Shown: positions 1 to 8,422 of the stretch, piece after piece | Layout of the letters: each line of letters begins with the position of its first letter | Numbering within the stretch: position 1 is the first letter of the stretch | Source: 2-02-FULL-66-14 sp037443705 | GTDB taxonomy: Bacteria; Pseudomonadota; Gammaproteobacteria; Burkholderiales; SG8-39 | DNA: 19,944 bases | Assembly: GCA_037443705.1 (NCBI GenBank) | Contig: JBBINV010000056.1 | Coordinates: 1 to 19,944, forward strand | Direction: 5' to 3' | Notes under the pieces: generated by a model | What the model was told of the DNA's origin: nothing | The model's database searches: none | Seen by the model: the letters and a program-made list of their open reading frames with translations, nothing else | Made by a program: the position numbers and the translations under genes

Positions 1-2
1 AC

Positions 3-347
3 ATGGTGCGCTACTACGGCCGCTACTCCAGCCGCACGCGCGGCGCGCAGCGCGACCGCCCGGCCGATGCAGACCTGCCCGATCCCGACACGCTGAGCCG
101 CGCCGCCCGAGCAGCGAAGGCCGCCTGGGCGAAGCTGATCCGCAAGGTCTACGAGGTCGATCCGCTGGAATGCCCCAAGTGCGGCGCGCAGATGCGGGCG
201 ATCGCTCTGATCGAGGATCCAATCGTCATCGAGCGGATCCTCTCCTGGCTCGGGCTCTGGGCGCCGCTGCCGCCCCCTGGGCCTTCACCGCCTGCCGAGC
301 GCGCGAGCCTTCCGCTCACCTACCACCCGGTTCCCGACATCGCCTGA
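3..347 (+). CDS. IS91/ISCR-type transposase, C-terminal part (5' end outside window)
   Basis: This is the last 114 residues of a rolling-circle (Y2/HUH) transposase of the IS91 family; the catalytic tyrosines would lie upstream of the window. What is seen: the first codons read M-V-R-Y-Y-G-R-Y-S, which matches the block (H)-x-V-R-Y-Y-G-x-Y-S found internally in such transposases, so the ATG at position 3 is unlikely to be the true start. Further on comes V-Y-E-V-D-P-L-E-C-P-K-C-G (about residues 49-61), the typical C-terminal zinc-knuckle-like C-P-x-C-G motif, then I-E-D-P-x-V-I-E-R-I-L-S-W-L-G-L-W, and a tail ending L-T-Y-H-P-V-P-D-I-A. The protein stops with TGA at 345-347. An oriIS-like sequence follows about 200 bases downstream on the same strand, as expected for this family. 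Family assignment is firm. Whether the copy is intact cannot be seen. Confidence 0.85.
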   Translation: MVRYYGRYSSRTRGAQRDRPADADLPDPDTLSRAARAAKAAWAKLIRKVYEVDPLECPKCGAQMRAIALIEDPIVIERILSWLGLWAPLPPPGPSPPAERASLPLTYHPVPDIA

Positions 348-538
348 AGCCCGCGCGAAGCGGCGCTCGCAGTCCTCGCTCTACCCGAACTTGCCCAAAA
401 CTGCCAAAGGGCCGCAGTATTTGCCATAAGACCCCTTGTACCACGGCGCCTGAGGGCCCACGACATGCGATTCCCGTTGGATACCCGACTGGCGGCCGGC
501 GCAGCACGTCGCAAACGCGTCCCGACGCGACGTAGCGT

Positions 539-557
539 GGAAGGAACTTCCTATCCG
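539..557 (+). other. oriIS-like terminus of the IS91/ISCR element
   Basis: The stretch 543-557 reads GGAACTTCCTATCCG. This closely resembles, from memory, the GAACTTCCTATACGG core of the replication-origin end (oriIS) of ISCR elements, differing at one position in the TATAC/TATCC part. The preceding bases make a perfect 5-bp hairpin with a 3-base loop, GGAAG-GAA-CTTCC at 539-551, fitting a site nicked by an HUH transposase. It lies downstream of and in the same direction as the transposase, as it should. The comparison is recalled, not searched. Confidence 0.6.
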
Positions 558-632
558 TCACGGAGGTCTCTCTCAGGGAATTTCTGATCAGATAGCGGTG
601 CAGCGCCGCCGAGAGCCGCAGCGTCTTCGCCG

Positions 633-636
<4 letters not shown>
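558..636 (-). pseudogene. O-methyltransferase-like gene, 5' remnant cut off by the IS91 element
   Basis: On the minus strand an ATG at 636-634 overlaps the ilvA stop codon as ATGA (636-633). It opens M-T-A-K-T-L-R-L-S-A-A-L-H-R-Y-L-I-R-N-S, then L-R-E-T. This is very like the N-terminus of class I SAM-dependent O-methyltransferases of the caffeoyl-CoA OMT type, which begin with a T-x-x-L-x-x-x-L-x-x-Y-L-x-x-x-S-L-R-E pattern. After about residue 24 the resemblance ends, close to the oriIS-like motif, and the frame continues with arginine-rich nonsense up to about 316. The methyltransferase fold, including the SAM-binding E-x-G motif, is absent. I infer that a gene translationally coupled to ilvA lost everything but its first codons through the insertion or a one-ended transposition. 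The identification rests on a very short match. Confidence 0.55.
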
Positions 637-2147
<1,511 letters not shown>

Positions 2148-2170
2148 CACGCGAAAAAGACTAACACAGC

Positions 2171-2575
2171 CTGGATACGCTCCTTTCCCCCGAAGGCGGA
2201 CTCGCCGGCCTCGCGCTGTCGAGCTTTCTCGCCGCTACGCTCGTGCCGCTGCCCTCGGAGGCGGCGCTGTTTGCCTATCTGAAGCTCCATCCGCAGAATC
2301 TCGCGCTCGCCGTCACCGTGGCGACGCTGGCGAACACCGCGGGCGGAATGACCTCGTACGGCCTCGGCAGGCTGCTTCCTCAGAAGAAGCTCGATGAAAA
2401 AGCGCTCGGCTGGCTGCGCCGCTACGGCGCACCGGCAACGGCGCTCGCGTGGCTCCCGGTCGTGGGCGACGGGCTCGCGGTCGGCGCCGGGTGGCTCCGG
2501 ATTCCGTGGGCGGCCGCGCTCGGCTTCATGGCGCTCGGGCGCCTCGCGCGCTACCTTGTGGTCGCTCAGCTGTAG
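2171..2575 (+). CDS. YqaA/DedA-like (SNARE-associated Golgi type) small inner-membrane protein
   Basis: This small polytopic membrane protein resembles the YqaA branch of the DedA/VTT superfamily; members are linked to lipid or membrane homeostasis, but the specific role is not established. The first ATG/GTG-type codon in frame is GTG at 2243 (110 residues). That start would remove the conserved opening segment. The frame is open back to a TAA at 2162, and translation from CTG at 2171 gives L-D-T-L-L-S-P-E-G-G-L, then L-S-S-F-L-A-A-T-L-V-P-L-P-S-E, which matches the usual YqaA N-terminus and gives the usual length (134 residues). Other marks are G-G-M-T-S-Y-G-L-G-R, R-R-Y-G-A-P, the W-L-P-V-V-G-D-G-L loop, and G-W-L-R-I-P before the last helix. 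I therefore place the start at CTG 2171. The 3' end overlaps the convergent dehydrogenase gene by 10 bases. Confidence 0.75.
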   Translation: MDTLLSPEGGLAGLALSSFLAATLVPLPSEAALFAYLKLHPQNLALAVTVATLANTAGGMTSYGLGRLLPQKKLDEKALGWLRRYGAPATALAWLPVVGDGLAVGAGWLRIPWAAALGFMALGRLARYLVVAQL

Positions 2576-3417
2576 CTGAAAAAGCCGCGCTTGGTCTTCC
2601 TGCCGAGGTAGCCCGCCTCGACCATCTCGACGAGGAGCGGGGCCGGGCGGTACTTCGGGTCCTTGAACCCCTCGAAGAGCACCTGCATCACCGCGAGCTC
2701 CACGTCCAGCCCGATCAGGTCGCAGAGCGCGAGCGGGCCGATCGGGTGGTTCGCGCCGAGCTTCATCGCCTGGTCGATCGCTTCGGCGCTCGCGAGCCCC
2801 TCGCCCAGCGCGAAGATCGCCTCGTTGATCATCGGGCAGAGCATGCGGTTCACGACGAACCCGGGAGAGTTCTTCACCTGCACCGGCTGCTTTCCGATTT
2901 TCTTCGCGAGGCTTTCGGCCGCCGCGTAGGTGTCCTGCGAGGTCTGAAGCCCGCGGATCAGCTCGACGAGCTGCATCACCGGGACGGGGTTGAAGAAGTG
3001 CATGCCGATGACCTTGTCCGGGCGCCGGGTCGCGGCGGCGAGCCTCGTGATCGAGATCGAGGAGGTGTTCGAGGCGATCACGGCCCCGGGGCCCGCGAGC
3101 TCGTCGATCTGCCTGAAGATCTTCAGCTTGAGATCGAGGCTCTCGGTCGCCGCCTCGATCACCAGGTCGCAGTCCGCGACCGCCTTGAGCTCGGTCGAGG
3201 TGCGGATGCGTGCAAGCGCCGCGCTCTTTTGCTCCGCGCTCATCGTGCCCTTCCTGATCAGGCGGTCGAAGCTCCCGCCGATCGTCGCGAGCGCGCGCTC
3301 GAGCGCCGCAGGCGCGACGTCGGTCATCACCACGTCGATGCCGGCGCCGGCGAGCGCCTGGCTGATGCCGTTGCCCATGGTGCCGGCGCCGACGACTCCG
3401 ATCTTTCTCGGTTCCAT
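2566..3417 (-). CDS. 3-hydroxybutyryl-CoA dehydrogenase (3-hydroxyacyl-CoA dehydrogenase, short form)
   Basis: This NAD(P)-dependent enzyme interconverts 3-hydroxybutyryl-CoA (or a related 3-hydroxyacyl-CoA) and acetoacetyl-CoA in fatty-acid, PHB-related or phenylacetate degradation. The 283-residue length is typical of the stand-alone Hbd/PaaH type. The N-terminal Rossmann motif is V-V-G-A-G-T-M-G-N-G-I (about 8-18). The catalytic region follows: S-N-T-S-S, then G-M-H-F-F-N-P-V (catalytic His), the Glu in L-V-E-L-I, and K-N-S-P-G-F-V-V-N-R. The C-terminal domain holds G-A-N-H-P-I-G-P-L and ends G-Y-L-G-R-K-T-K-R-G-F-F-S-Y. ATG 3417 is preceded by a purine-rich AAAGGAAA (3423-3430, minus strand), a good ribosome binding site. 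The gene is downstream of uvrD on the same strand, 60 bases away, with a hairpin between. Nothing nearby belongs to an obvious beta-oxidation cluster, so the physiological substrate is open. Confidence 0.92.
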   Translation of the reverse strand: MEPRKIGVVGAGTMGNGISQALAGAGIDVVMTDVAPAALERALATIGGSFDRLIRKGTMSAEQKSAALARIRTSTELKAVADCDLVIEAATESLDLKLKIFRQIDELAGPGAVIASNTSSISITRLAAATRRPDKVIGMHFFNPVPVMQLVELIRGLQTSQDTYAAAESLAKKIGKQPVQVKNSPGFVVNRMLCPMINEAIFALGEGLASAEAIDQAMKLGANHPIGPLALCDLIGLDVELAVMQVLFEGFKDPKYRPAPLLVEMVEAGYLGRKTKRGFFSYS

Positions 3418-3433
3418 TCCGGTTTCCTTTGCC

Positions 3434-3463
3434 GATTGAGCCCCCGTTTTCGCGGGGACGACG
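3434..3463. repeat. REP-like GC hairpin between uvrD and the dehydrogenase gene
   Basis: CCCCG (3442-3446) and CGGGG (3453-3457) pair around a six-base TTTTCG loop. Read on the minus strand the unit looks like CGTCCCCGCGAAAACGGGGG, closely resembling the dispersed intergenic palindromes built on TCCCGCGAAAGCGGGA that are common in beta- and gammaproteobacteria. There is no T-tract after the stem on either side, so it is a poor intrinsic terminator. It could still mark the end of uvrD transcription or stabilise the message. Only one copy is visible in this window. Confidence 0.5.
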
Positions 3464-3477
3464 ATATTCCCCGGGTC

Positions 3478-5619
3478 CTAGGCAGCTTCCAGCTTCGCGA
3501 CCGCCACCGCGAGCCATTTGAGGCCCTGGCGCCCGAAATTCACCTGCACGCGCGCATCGCCCCCCTGGCCCTCGGCATCGACGATCACGCCCGCTCCGAA
3601 CTTCGGGTGCAGGACGTTCTGTCCCACGCGAAAGCCGCTCGCGGCGCGCGACGACGCGAACGAAGGATTCTCCTTTTTCGGGAAGCCTGACGCGAAGTCC
3701 GGCCGGGCGGATGGGCGCGGAGTCAGCCACTGCTTGAGGCCCTCCGGTATCTCATCGAGGAACCGCGACGGCAGGCCGTAGCGCGTCTGGCCGTGCAGCA
3801 TGCGGGAGCGCGCGAAGGTGAGGTAGAGGCGCCTGCGCGCGCGCGTGATCGCGACGTAGGCGAGGCGCCGCTCCTCTTCCAGCCCGTCGCGCTCGACGAG
3901 GCTCTGCTCGTGCGGAAACAGCCCCTCCTCCAGCCCCGAGAGGAAAACGCTGTCGAACTCCAGGCCCTTGGCCGAATGCACCGTCATGAGCTGCAACGCG
4001 TCCTGGCCTTCGCCGGCCTGGTGCTCGCCGGCTTCCAGCGCGGCGTGAGTCAGGAACGCGGTGAGGGCATCGACCGCCTCGCCCGACTCGAGCTCGCGCT
4101 CTTCCTCGGAGAATGCGGCGGCGGCGTTCACCAGCTCCGCCAGGTTTTCGATGCGGTCGGCGCCCTCTCGCTCGCTCCTGTAGTGCTCGAGCAGGCCCGA
4201 GCGCGCGATCACGTGCTCCACGGCTTCGGCGAGCGGCAGATCTGCGGTTTCGCTTCTCAGGTCTTCGACGAGCCTACGGAACACGTCCGCCTTCGAGGCC
4301 GGCTCGACCGCATCGAAAAGCGAAACGCCCTTGCGCTTCGCCGCGTCCTGCAGCTGCTCTATCGTGCGCGCGCCGATGCCGCGCGGCGGGAAGTTCGCGA
4401 CGCGCAGGAACGCGCTGTCGTCCCGCGGCGAGGCCGCGAGCCGCAGGTACGCGAGCGCGTGCTTCACTTCGGCGCGCTCGAAGAAGCGCAGCCCCCCGTA
4501 CACGCGGTAGGGGATGTGCGCGCCGAAGAGCGCATGCTCGATCACGCGCGACTGCGCGTTGGAGCGGTAGAGCACCGCGATGTCGGAAAGGCGCGCGCCC
4601 TCGCTGCGCAGCCGCTCGACCTCGGCAGCGACGAAGCGCGCCTCTTCGGCGTCGGAGCCGGCCTCGAGCACGCGCAGCTTCTCGCCCCCGCCCGCGGAGG
4701 TCCAGAGGTTCTTGCCGAGGCGCCGGCGGTTGTGCGCGATGAGCGCATTTGCCGCTTCCAGAATGTTGCCCTGCGAACGGTAGTTCTGCTCGAGACGGAT
4801 CACCCGGCCGCGCGCGTATTCCTTTTCGAACTCGGCGAGGTTGGCGACGCTGGCGCCGCGAAAACCGTAGATCGACTGGTCGTCGTCGCCGACCGCGAAC
4901 AGGCAGGTGGCGGGGCCGGCGAGGAGCTTCAGCCAGCGGTACTGGAGGCGGTTGGTGTCCTGGAACTCGTCCACCAGGATGTGGCGGAAGCGCGCCGCGT
5001 AGTGCTCCCGAAGAATTTGATTTCTATTTAGGAGTTCATAACTTCTCAAAAGCAGTTCTGCGAAATCCACCACCCCCTCGCGCTGGCACTGCTCGTCGTA
5101 AGCGGCGTAGAGCTCGCAATAGCGGCGCGTGGCTTCGTCGCGCGCCTCGACTGCCCCGGCGCGCAGCCCCTCCTCCTTCCTTCCGGCGATGAAGTACTGG
5201 ATCTCGCGCGGCGGGAAACGGTCCTCGTCCACGTTGAGCGCCCTCGCCAGGCGCTTGACCGCGGCGAGCTGGTCCTGCGAATCGAGGATCTGGAACGCCT
5301 GCGGCAGGCCCGCGTCGCGGTGATGCGCGCGAAGCAGCCGGTTGGCGAGGCCGTGGAAGGTGCCGATCCACATGCCGCGCGGGTTCACCGGGAGCATGGC
5401 CTGCAGGCGCGTGAACATTTCGCGCGCGGCCTTGTTGGTGAAGGTCACCCCGAGCACGCTGCCCGGCGTCGCGCGCTCCGACCGGATCAGCCAGGCAATG
5501 CGGGTGGTGAGCACGCGCGTCTTGCCGCTGCCGGCGCCCGCGAGAATCAGCGCGTGCCGGTCTTCCAGCGTGACCGCGGCGTGCTGCTCGGGGTTGAGGG
5601 TTTCGAGGCGAAGCGACAA
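3478..5619 (-). CDS. uvrD: DNA helicase II, UvrD
   Basis: This superfamily 1A 3'-5' helicase acts in nucleotide-excision and mismatch repair. All landmarks are present from residue 1: L-N-P-E-Q-H-A-A-V (Q motif), Walker A A-G-A-G-S-G-K-T (27-34), T-F-T-N-K-A-A (motif Ia), DEFQDT Walker B (217-222), G-D-D-D-Q-S-I-Y-G-F-R-G-A (motif III, 244-256), Q-N-Y-R-S (motif IV), M-T-V-H-S-A-K-G-L-E-F (motif V) and V-A-I-T-R-A-R-R (motif VI). The C-terminal Tudor-like segment, G-Q-N-V-L-H-P-K-F-G-A-G through L-K-W-L-A-V-A-V-A-K-L-E, is diagnostic of UvrD rather than Rep. I start it at TTG 5619, giving 713 residues (E. coli UvrD 720). The longer frame to 5682 would add a non-conserved leader overlapping the neighbouring regulator gene. 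A perfect TATAAT lies 10 bases before the TTG, so the leader would be very short. An unusually AT-rich patch lies inside the gene at 5011-5050. Confidence 0.95.
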   Translation of the reverse strand: MSLRLETLNPEQHAAVTLEDRHALILAGAGSGKTRVLTTRIAWLIRSERATPGSVLGVTFTNKAAREMFTRLQAMLPVNPRGMWIGTFHGLANRLLRAHHRDAGLPQAFQILDSQDQLAAVKRLARALNVDEDRFPPREIQYFIAGRKEEGLRAGAVEARDEATRRYCELYAAYDEQCQREGVVDFAELLLRSYELLNRNQILREHYAARFRHILVDEFQDTNRLQYRWLKLLAGPATCLFAVGDDDQSIYGFRGASVANLAEFEKEYARGRVIRLEQNYRSQGNILEAANALIAHNRRRLGKNLWTSAGGGEKLRVLEAGSDAEEARFVAAEVERLRSEGARLSDIAVLYRSNAQSRVIEHALFGAHIPYRVYGGLRFFERAEVKHALAYLRLAASPRDDSAFLRVANFPPRGIGARTIEQLQDAAKRKGVSLFDAVEPASKADVFRRLVEDLRSETADLPLAEAVEHVIARSGLLEHYRSEREGADRIENLAELVNAAAAFSEEERELESGEAVDALTAFLTHAALEAGEHQAGEGQDALQLMTVHSAKGLEFDSVFLSGLEEGLFPHEQSLVERDGLEEERRLAYVAITRARRRLYLTFARSRMLHGQTRYGLPSRFLDEIPEGLKQWLTPRPSARPDFASGFPKKENPSFASSRAASGFRVGQNVLHPKFGAGVIVDAEGQGGDARVQVNFGRQGLKWLAVAVAKLEAA

Positions 5620-5628
5620 AGCGCGCGA

Positions 5629-5634
5629 ATTATA
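5629..5634 (-). promoter_or_regulatory. -10 box of the uvrD promoter
   Basis: The minus strand reads TATAAT exactly, flanked by CGCG and T-CGCG. No TTGACA-like -35 is visible 16-18 bases upstream. A start about 7 bases downstream would put the first base near 5622, only a few bases before the TTG at 5619, so the uvrD message would be nearly leaderless. If the TATAAT is the working promoter, it supports the TTG start over the longer frame, which begins upstream of it. Confidence 0.6.
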
Positions 5635-5659
5635 CGCGGGCCCCGCTCCGGGAGCGCGC

Positions 5660-6313
5660 TCAGGCGTCCAGCCGCAGGCCAAGCCGGCTCGCGGCGATCA
5701 GCGCCTGCGTGCGGGTCGCCACGCCGAGCGCGCGCAGTACCGCGCTGACATGGATCTTTGCCGTGTTCTCCGAGATGTCGAGCCTGCGCGCAATCAGCTT
5801 GTTGGGGAGGCCCCTCAGAAGCAGGCCGAGCACCTCGGTCTGCCGCGCGGAAAGATGGAGCTCGTCGGGCCGTGTCACCGCCTGCGGCTGTGCCTGGGCA
5901 ACCGCCTGGTGCTCGTGCGCCCTGAGCACCTCGACCGGCACATAGATGCCTCCCGAGACCACGAGCCGCACCGCATTGAGCAGCACCTCCTTGGCCGAGG
6001 TTTTGGGTATGTAGCCCATCGCGCCGCGGTCGAGCGCCCCGAGGATGCTCACGTTGTCGTACGAGCCCGAAAACACCACGACCGGCAGCGCGGGAAAGCG
6101 CTCGCGAAAGCGCGTGAGCGCTTCCAGGCCGGCGCAGTCGGGCAGGCCGAGGTCGAGCAGCACCAGGTCGATCGCGGGAGGTTCTTCGGCGCGCGCGAGC
6201 GCCTGCCCGAGGCTGCCGGCGCTGTCCACTTCGACGGACCGGGCCAGCTGCTGCAGCGCCAGCCTGATCGCGTCGGTCATGAGCGGATGGTCGTCGACCA
6301 CCAGGATCCGCAT
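5660..6313 (-). CDS. NarL/FixJ-family response regulator (REC + LuxR-type HTH)
   Basis: This DNA-binding response regulator of 217 residues has an N-terminal receiver domain with acidic pocket D7-D8 (L-V-V-D-D-H-P), phospho-acceptor Asp54 in L-V-L-L-D-L-G-L-P-D, Ser82 (V-F-S-G-S) in the switch position, and Lys104 (Y-I-P-K-T-S). The C-terminal LuxR/GerE helix-turn-helix starts near residue 150 with L-S-A-R-Q-T-E-V-L and continues through N-K-L-I-A-R-R-L-D-I-S-E-N-T-A-K-I-H-V. The Q-A-V-A-Q-A-Q-P-Q-A linker between the domains is flexible. The ATG at 6313 has a G-rich stretch upstream. The gene is divergent from the hybrid histidine kinase across a 208-base intergenic region, the usual layout of a cognate pair in which the regulator acts on the shared region. 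It ends about 40 bases before the uvrD start on the same strand. Its targets are unknown. Confidence 0.9.
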   Translation of the reverse strand: MRILVVDDHPLMTDAIRLALQQLARSVEVDSAGSLGQALARAEEPPAIDLVLLDLGLPDCAGLEALTRFRERFPALPVVVFSGSYDNVSILGALDRGAMGYIPKTSAKEVLLNAVRLVVSGGIYVPVEVLRAHEHQAVAQAQPQAVTRPDELHLSARQTEVLGLLLRGLPNKLIARRLDISENTAKIHVSAVLRALGVATRTQALIAASRLGLRLDA

Positions 6314-6521
6314 GCGCCGGCCCCCCAGTCATCTGTATGCGCAGACGCACATGGTAACCGACCTCCGCCGCGCCCGGCACGCCCCGCGGCGGCTAGCCCG
6401 AGCGCGCTATTCCACGGCGGCCCCGGAGCGTCGGACAATGCCGTTGCGCGGAGAGCGGCTCGTCGCGTTGCCCCGCCGGCTTGTCACGCCGGGCCCGGGC
6501 CGTTAACTTGAGAAAGCGGAG
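6314..6521. promoter_or_regulatory. Divergent intergenic region between regulator and kinase genes
   Basis: These 208 bases hold no gene and must carry the starts of both transcription units. Near the regulator end lies a small inverted repeat TGCG-CAGA-CGCA (6337-6348) within TGTATGCGCAGACGCACA, a plausible LuxR-type HTH operator. Near the kinase end TTGTCA (6481-6486) and TTAACT (6503-6508), 16 bases apart, could be a weak sigma-70 promoter; a CCGGGCCCGG palindrome lies in its spacer. All are pattern readings with no comparative support. Confidence 0.35.
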
Positions 6522-8390
6522 GTGCATTCGCGTGCGTCGACGTATCCACGAATGAGCGCCGATCCCGCCTGGCGTGCGGCGACGGTCGAGCCCGGAGCGC
6601 AGGCCGTCCAGGCGGAGCCGTCGCGGGTCCTCGCCGAACAGATCGATCTGCTGTGCCGGCAGTGGATACGCGTTCCTTTCCCGATCGTCGGGCTCGCGGT
6701 CTACATCGGCTACCTCGCCTGGGACCACGTCGATGTCAGGCTGCCGGCGCTGTGGGCCGCGGTCACGGTTGCGGCGCTCTTCGCGCGCATGCTGCTTTGC
6801 ATGCGGCTGCAGCGCTCCGGCGCGCTCGCGCGCGAGCCCGGACGCTGGGCGCGCCGCCTGAGCGTCTTCGCGCTCGGCAACGGGACCGTATCGGGAGCGA
6901 TAGCGTGGCTGCTGTTCCCTTCTCTGCCGCCGTTCGAGCAGGCGATGCTCCTGACGGTTCTCTGCCTCTGGGGCGTGGGCGCGGTCGCCGCGAACAGCGC
7001 TTACCCGGTGACGTACTACGCGTTCTCGACCCCGCTCTTCGTCCAGATCGCGCTCGGCTGGGTGATCGCCGGCGCGGCCGACCCGGGGTTGGTTCTCGGC
7101 CTGCTCGCGCTGCTTGTCGGCACCGCGCTTGCGTTCGCGCGCGACAGCGCAGGGGTGGTGCTGCAGTCGATCCGGTTGCGGCTCGCGAACGAGCAGCTCC
7201 TCGAGCAGAAGGAGCAGCTCATCGCGCTGCTGCGAGGCGCGTACGAGGCCGCGGAGGGTGCGCGCGCGAAGGCCGAGGAGGCCAACCGCTCCAAGAGCCG
7301 CTTCCTCGCCTCGGCGAGCCACGACCTGCGCCAGCCGCTGCACGCCTTGTCGCTGCTCACCGCGCTGCTCGACGAAATGACCCGGGACTCCAGCCTGCGG
7401 GAGGTCAGCCGGCACATAGACCGGTCCGTCCAGTCGCTCGACCGGCTGTTCAGCGCGCTGCTCGACCTGTCCAAGCTCGACGCCGGCGCGGTGGTTCCCG
7501 AGCCGCGCGAGCTGGATCTCGCCGAGCTGCTGGACCGGCTCTCGGCGGAGTACCGCTCGAAAGCGCAGCAAAAAGGCCTGCGCTATGAATCCGATTTCGA
7601 GCCGCTCTGGGTTCGCGCCGATCCGATCCTGCTGGAGCGCATTCTGCGCAACCTGCTGGAGAACGCGGTTCGATTCACCGACGCGGGCGGCGTCGCGCTG
7701 CGCTGCAGGAGCCGCGGCGCGGATGCCGTGCTCACCGTAGCCGACACCGGCTCCGGGATCCCGCAAACGGAGCATCGCCGCATCTACGAGGAGTTCTACC
7801 AGCTTCACAATCCGGCGCGCGACCGCAAGAAAGGCCTCGGCCTCGGCCTGTCCATCGTGCGGCGCATGGCCGAGCTTCTCGGCTACCGCCTGGAACTGGA
7901 CTCCGGCCCGGGGCGCGGATCCGTGTTCTCCGTAACCCTGCCCGGCGCAATCGTCGCGCCCCCGCGCCACCCCGTGGGCGCCGCTCCCGAGCGCGAAGCG
8001 GCGGACGTGACCGGCCTCAGGGTGCTGGTGGTGGAGGACGATGCCGGGGTGCGCCAAGCGATGGAGCTGACGCTGCGCCGCTGGGGCTGCGAACCGGTGC
8101 TCGCCGGCTCGCTCGAGGAAGCGCGCGCGTTCCTGGCACGCGAGGGCGGTCTGCCGGACGTGCTGCTGTCGGATCTGCGTCTGGGCGAAGGGGCGAGCGG
8201 GATCGAGGCGATCAGGGCGCTGCGTACGCAGCTCGGCGCCGTGCCCGCCGCGCTCATCACCGGAGATATCGCGAGCGAACGGCTGCTCGAAGCGAGCGCC
8301 GCGGGATTGCAGGTGCTCCACAAGCCAGTGCAGCCCGACGAGTTGCGCGACCTGCTGCATTCGCTCGGCCGCTCCGGCAGGAACGGCTAA
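6522..8390 (+). CDS. Membrane-bound hybrid sensor histidine kinase with C-terminal receiver
   Basis: This inner-membrane hybrid kinase is 622 residues from GTG 6522. An in-frame ATG at 6552 (M-S-A-D-P) is an alternative that loses nothing conserved. About six hydrophobic segments occupy residues 53-67, 75-95, 112-132, 139-160, 163-184 and 188-206, with no recognisable periplasmic sensor domain. A coiled coil (about 215-258) leads to the HisKA box F-L-A-S-A-S-H-D-L-R-Q-P-L-H with His267. The ATPase domain shows the N box R-N-L-L-E-N-A-V (Asn381), G1 D-T-G-S-G (408-412) and G2 G-L-G-L-G-L. A receiver domain follows from about 498 with D506, phospho-acceptor Asp551, Thr580 and Lys601. There is no HPt domain, so phosphate must pass to a separate partner, and the divergent NarL-type regulator is the obvious candidate. 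The giant multidomain oxidoreductase gene begins 32 bases after the stop. Confidence 0.9.
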   Translation: MHSRASTYPRMSADPAWRAATVEPGAQAVQAEPSRVLAEQIDLLCRQWIRVPFPIVGLAVYIGYLAWDHVDVRLPALWAAVTVAALFARMLLCMRLQRSGALAREPGRWARRLSVFALGNGTVSGAIAWLLFPSLPPFEQAMLLTVLCLWGVGAVAANSAYPVTYYAFSTPLFVQIALGWVIAGAADPGLVLGLLALLVGTALAFARDSAGVVLQSIRLRLANEQLLEQKEQLIALLRGAYEAAEGARAKAEEANRSKSRFLASASHDLRQPLHALSLLTALLDEMTRDSSLREVSRHIDRSVQSLDRLFSALLDLSKLDAGAVVPEPRELDLAELLDRLSAEYRSKAQQKGLRYESDFEPLWVRADPILLERILRNLLENAVRFTDAGGVALRCRSRGADAVLTVADTGSGIPQTEHRRIYEEFYQLHNPARDRKKGLGLGLSIVRRMAELLGYRLELDSGPGRGSVFSVTLPGAIVAPPRHPVGAAPEREAADVTGLRVLVVEDDAGVRQAMELTLRRWGCEPVLAGSLEEARAFLAREGGLPDVLLSDLRLGEGASGIEAIRALRTQLGAVPAALITGDIASERLLEASAAGLQVLHKPVQPDELRDLLHSLGRSGRNG

Positions 8391-8408
8391 CGCGGCGCGA
8401 AGGCCGCC

Positions 8409-8416
8409 AAGGGGGG
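8409..8416 (+). promoter_or_regulatory. Strong Shine-Dalgarno of the giant multidomain gene
   Basis: AAGGGGGG at 8409-8416 lies six bases before ATG 8423. It is a better ribosome binding site than most in this window and fixes the start of the 2005-residue protein. It sits inside the 32-base gap after the kinase gene, where I see no terminator, so co-transcription with the kinase is likely. Confidence 0.6.
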
Positions 8417-8422
8417 ACGGCG

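Larger units (their letters stand above)
1..562 (+). mobile_element. Right (oriIS) end of an IS91/ISCR-like element
   Basis: The transposase tail and the 190 or so bases after it appear to be the right end of an IS91-family element. Between 348 and 538 I see no gene; the reading frames there on both strands are not family-like. The boundary is placed between about 558 and 567. Position 557 is the last base of the oriIS-like motif, and from about 567 downward the minus strand reads as the start of an O-methyltransferase. IS91 elements do not make target duplications and have no long terminal inverted repeats, so none is expected. The exact junction is uncertain by about 10 bases. Confidence 0.65.

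Noticed and set aside
348..538. Possible genes between the transposase and the oriIS-like end
   Set aside because: Short frames on both strands (for example 320-514 minus) have no family resemblance and are typical of non-coding GC-rich DNA.
5636..5656. GC-rich palindromic bases between the regulator and uvrD as a terminator
   Set aside because: The stems are short and imperfect and no T-run follows on the minus strand, so termination is not supported.
5620..5682. N-terminal extension of uvrD to the first upstream start
   Set aside because: Not conserved in UvrD, overlaps the end of the regulator gene, and lies upstream of a perfect TATAAT that probably promotes uvrD.
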